DNA from: Acidobacteriota bacterium
GTDB lineage: Bacteria; Acidobacteriota; Blastocatellia; Pyrinomonadales; Pyrinomonadaceae
Length of the DNA: 34,132 bases
Assembly: GCA_019639215.1 (NCBI GenBank)
Contig: JAHBSH010000022.1
Span: 1-34,132 of the forward strand
Reading direction: 5' to 3'
Each line of letters starts with the position of its first letter. Positions within the stretch are counted from its first letter, which is position 1. Below, piece by piece: positions 32,799 to 34,132 of the stretch. The position numbers and the translations under genes were made by a program. Under the pieces are notes generated by a model. That model ran no database searches. It saw only the letters and a list, made by a program, of their open reading frames with translations, and was not told the origin of the DNA.

Positions 32799-34132
32799 CT
32801 ACTCAGGCTTTTTCCCAAGTTCTCTCTGCCTTTCGTAATGCTCTGCGACATTCATTGCGGCGTGAGATCCTATATAAACTGCCAGGTCTTCTGGGGCTGC
32901 CTTGGCGATCCTTTCTATTGAGCCAAAGTGTTTCAGCAAAAGTTTCTTCCTTTTCTCACCGATACCCGGAATTGCCGAAAGTTCTGATGTGAAGTCGCGC
33001 TTTTCACGCCGCTTTCGATGAAATTCTATTGCCGTCTTATGGGTTTCTTCACGGATCTGCAATATCAACCTGAAAGCAAGAGAGTTTCGGTCAAACTTTA
33101 TCGGCCTGTCCTCGCGGCCATGTACTATGAGATGTGATATCTCATTGTGCCGGCGAGGAGGTTTTACAAGACCGACAAGCATTATCTGTTCGAGGTCAAG
33201 CTCCCGCATTGCGTCCGCCGCCGCCGCTACCTGTCCCTTACCGCCGTCTATGAAAATGAGTTCCGGGAGCCGGCCGCCTTCTTCCATCATGCGTCGATAA
33301 CGACGGAAAACAGCTTCCCGCATCGAGGCAAAATCGTTTGCTCCATCAACGCCCTTTATGATGAATCTGCGATAAAGATGCTTTGCAGGTTTGGCGTTCT
33401 CAAAAACGACAATGCCTGCCACGTTCTCAGAGCCGGAAATGTTGGAGATATCAAAGGATTCGATCTTTTCCGGGAAATACGAAAGCTCCAGAATTTCCTG
33501 CAATTCCTCGAGCAGTCTTTCCGAATCAGGTTTCAGGACGCGGAACCGCCTTTCGAACGCAAGTTTTGCGTTGGTCTCTACGAGCGTGACGAGGTGTTTT
33601 TTCTGTCCACGTTTCGGGTCGAGTATTTTTACCTTGCGTCCTCGCCTTTCGGTCAAAAGTTTTTCGAGCAGCGGCCGATCCTCAAAATCAGCGGGAACAT
33701 TGATCTCCAGCGGGACAAAATCTGTTGTGTAGTATTGTGTCAGCACTTCGCCCAGAAAGTCCGAAGGATCAAATTCATCGCCCTGAGGCAGGTCTTCCCA
33801 AAAGAACTCGCGTCGGCCGATGATGCGTCCCTCACGCATTGTGAAAAGCTGAAGAGCGAGTTTTTCGTCCTCACGGTAATAGCCAAAAATATCGATATCG
33901 CGATCGGCGGTTATCGCCATTTTCTGTTTGTCGGAAAGTGAAAGAACGGTTTGGTGCAGGTCGCGAAATTTAGCAGCAAGCTCAAACTTATCCTCTTCCG
34001 CATATTTCCACATTCGCTGTTTCAGATCGTCAGCAAGTTCTTTGTTCCTGCCTTCGAGCAATGTTTTTACATCACGTGCGGCCTCGGCATACTCTTCTTG
34101 TGTGCAAAGTCCCTTGACGCATGGGCCAAGAC
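32799..34132 (-). CDS. uvrC: Excinuclease ABC subunit UvrC, C-terminal part
   Basis: The C-terminal 444 residues of UvrC, the nuclease that cuts DNA on both sides of a lesion. The N-terminal GIY-YIG nuclease domain lies outside the window. Visible are a LGPCVKGLC cysteine stretch (34102-34130) before the UVR domain, then the UVR domain (DKFELAAKFRDLHQ), the RNase H-like 5' nuclease domain with the FDISNISG motif and the RRFIIKG strand, the EETHKTAIEFHRKRR block and the C-terminal double helix-hairpin-helix (SAIPGIGEKRKKLLLKHFGSI). Codons continue to the right edge. The ATG-like codon at 34061 is internal. uvrC converges with the preceding exported protein gene. Confidence 0.95.
   Translation of the reverse strand, partial: LGPCVKGLCTQEEYAEAARDVKTLLEGRNKELADDLKQRMWKYAEEDKFELAAKFRDLHQTVLSLSDKQKMAITADRDIDIFGYYREDEKLALQLFTMREGRIIGRREFFWEDLPQGDEFDPSDFLGEVLTQYYTTDFVPLEINVPADFEDRPLLEKLLTERRGRKVKILDPKRGQKKHLVTLVETNAKLAFERRFRVLKPDSERLLEELQEILELSYFPEKIESFDISNISGSENVAGIVVFENAKPAKHLYRRFIIKGVDGANDFASMREAVFRRYRRMMEEGGRLPELIFIDGGKGQVAAAADAMRELDLEQIMLVGLVKPPRRHNEISHLIVHGREDRPIKFDRNSLAFRLILQIREETHKTAIEFHRKRREKRDFTSELSAIPGIGEKRKKLLLKHFGSIERIAKAAPEDLAVYIGSHAAMNVAEHYERQRELGKKPE

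Noticed and set aside
32741..32992. An 83-codon frame on the + strand with AAGGAG before its ATG and a signal-peptide-like start.
   Set aside because: The AAGGAG and the ATG are part of, or inside, the 9-bp terminator hairpin, and the rest is antisense to the 3' end of uvrC.
33147..33941. A 264-codon open frame on the + strand.
   Set aside because: It is antisense to uvrC, whose motifs are unambiguous.

Overview
The window looks like a stretch of a bacterial chromosome of moderate GC content with no mobile elements. It begins inside one gene (actC) and ends inside another (uvrC). The gene content fits a Gram-negative aerobic heterotroph: an alternative complex III plus caa3-type cytochrome oxidase cluster, Lol-like lipoprotein-handling proteins, many lipoproteins and exported unknowns, and a cytoplasmic GH15 glucoamylase. 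An uncultured member of the Acidobacteriota (Blastocatellia/Pyrinomonadaceae-like) is my best guess. That is inference from gene content and order, not from a marker gene.

Region 1 (1-8745, + strand) is one respiratory operon: actC (3' end), actD, actE, actF, a small single-span protein typical of such clusters, a SCO copper chaperone, then coxB (CuA plus a fused cytochrome c), coxA (type A2 heme-copper oxidase), coxC (with a large loop insertion) and coxD. Together they move electrons from quinol through monoheme carriers to oxygen. Region 2 (8746-11781, + strand) is a Lol-like cassette: a LolB/LolA-like lipoprotein, a LolD/MacB-type ATPase, a single-span protein and a periplasmic LolA-like carrier, but no permease. 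Region 3 (11782-14423, + strand) holds a radical SAM protein with extra C-terminal cysteines behind a good promoter, a small membrane protein, a small cysteine-containing conserved protein and an NADPH-dependent FMN reductase-like flavoprotein.

Region 4 (14446-21079, - strand) reads, in transcription order, TlpA-like lipoprotein thioredoxin, Nudix hydrolase, GH15 glucoamylase, pyruvate kinase, and then a large exported hydrolase with a beta-propeller-like tail. Region 5 (21186-28296, + strand) has a two-domain NifU-like scaffold, a CNNM/CorC-type transporter behind an attenuator-like leader, enolase, a helical-repeat protein, a GNAT acetyltransferase, a phosphoglycerate mutase homologue that has lost most of its metal ligands, and thymidine kinase. 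Region 6 (28346-30818, - strand) has a DcrB/PsbP-like envelope protein and a KhtT-KhtU K+/H+ antiporter pair preceded by a structured leader of about 190 nt. Region 7 has two exported unknown proteins (+ strand) and the C-terminal two-thirds of UvrC (- strand).

The strongest leads are: (a) the full-length phosphoglycerate mutase homologue at 26022-27572, in which four of seven metal-ligand positions and several substrate-binding positions are replaced; (b) the structured leader of khtTU, a riboswitch candidate; (c) the three-way hairpin leader of the CNNM transporter gene; (d) the permease-less Lol-like cassette attached to the oxidase operon. No tRNA, rRNA, CRISPR array, insertion sequence or prophage gene was seen.
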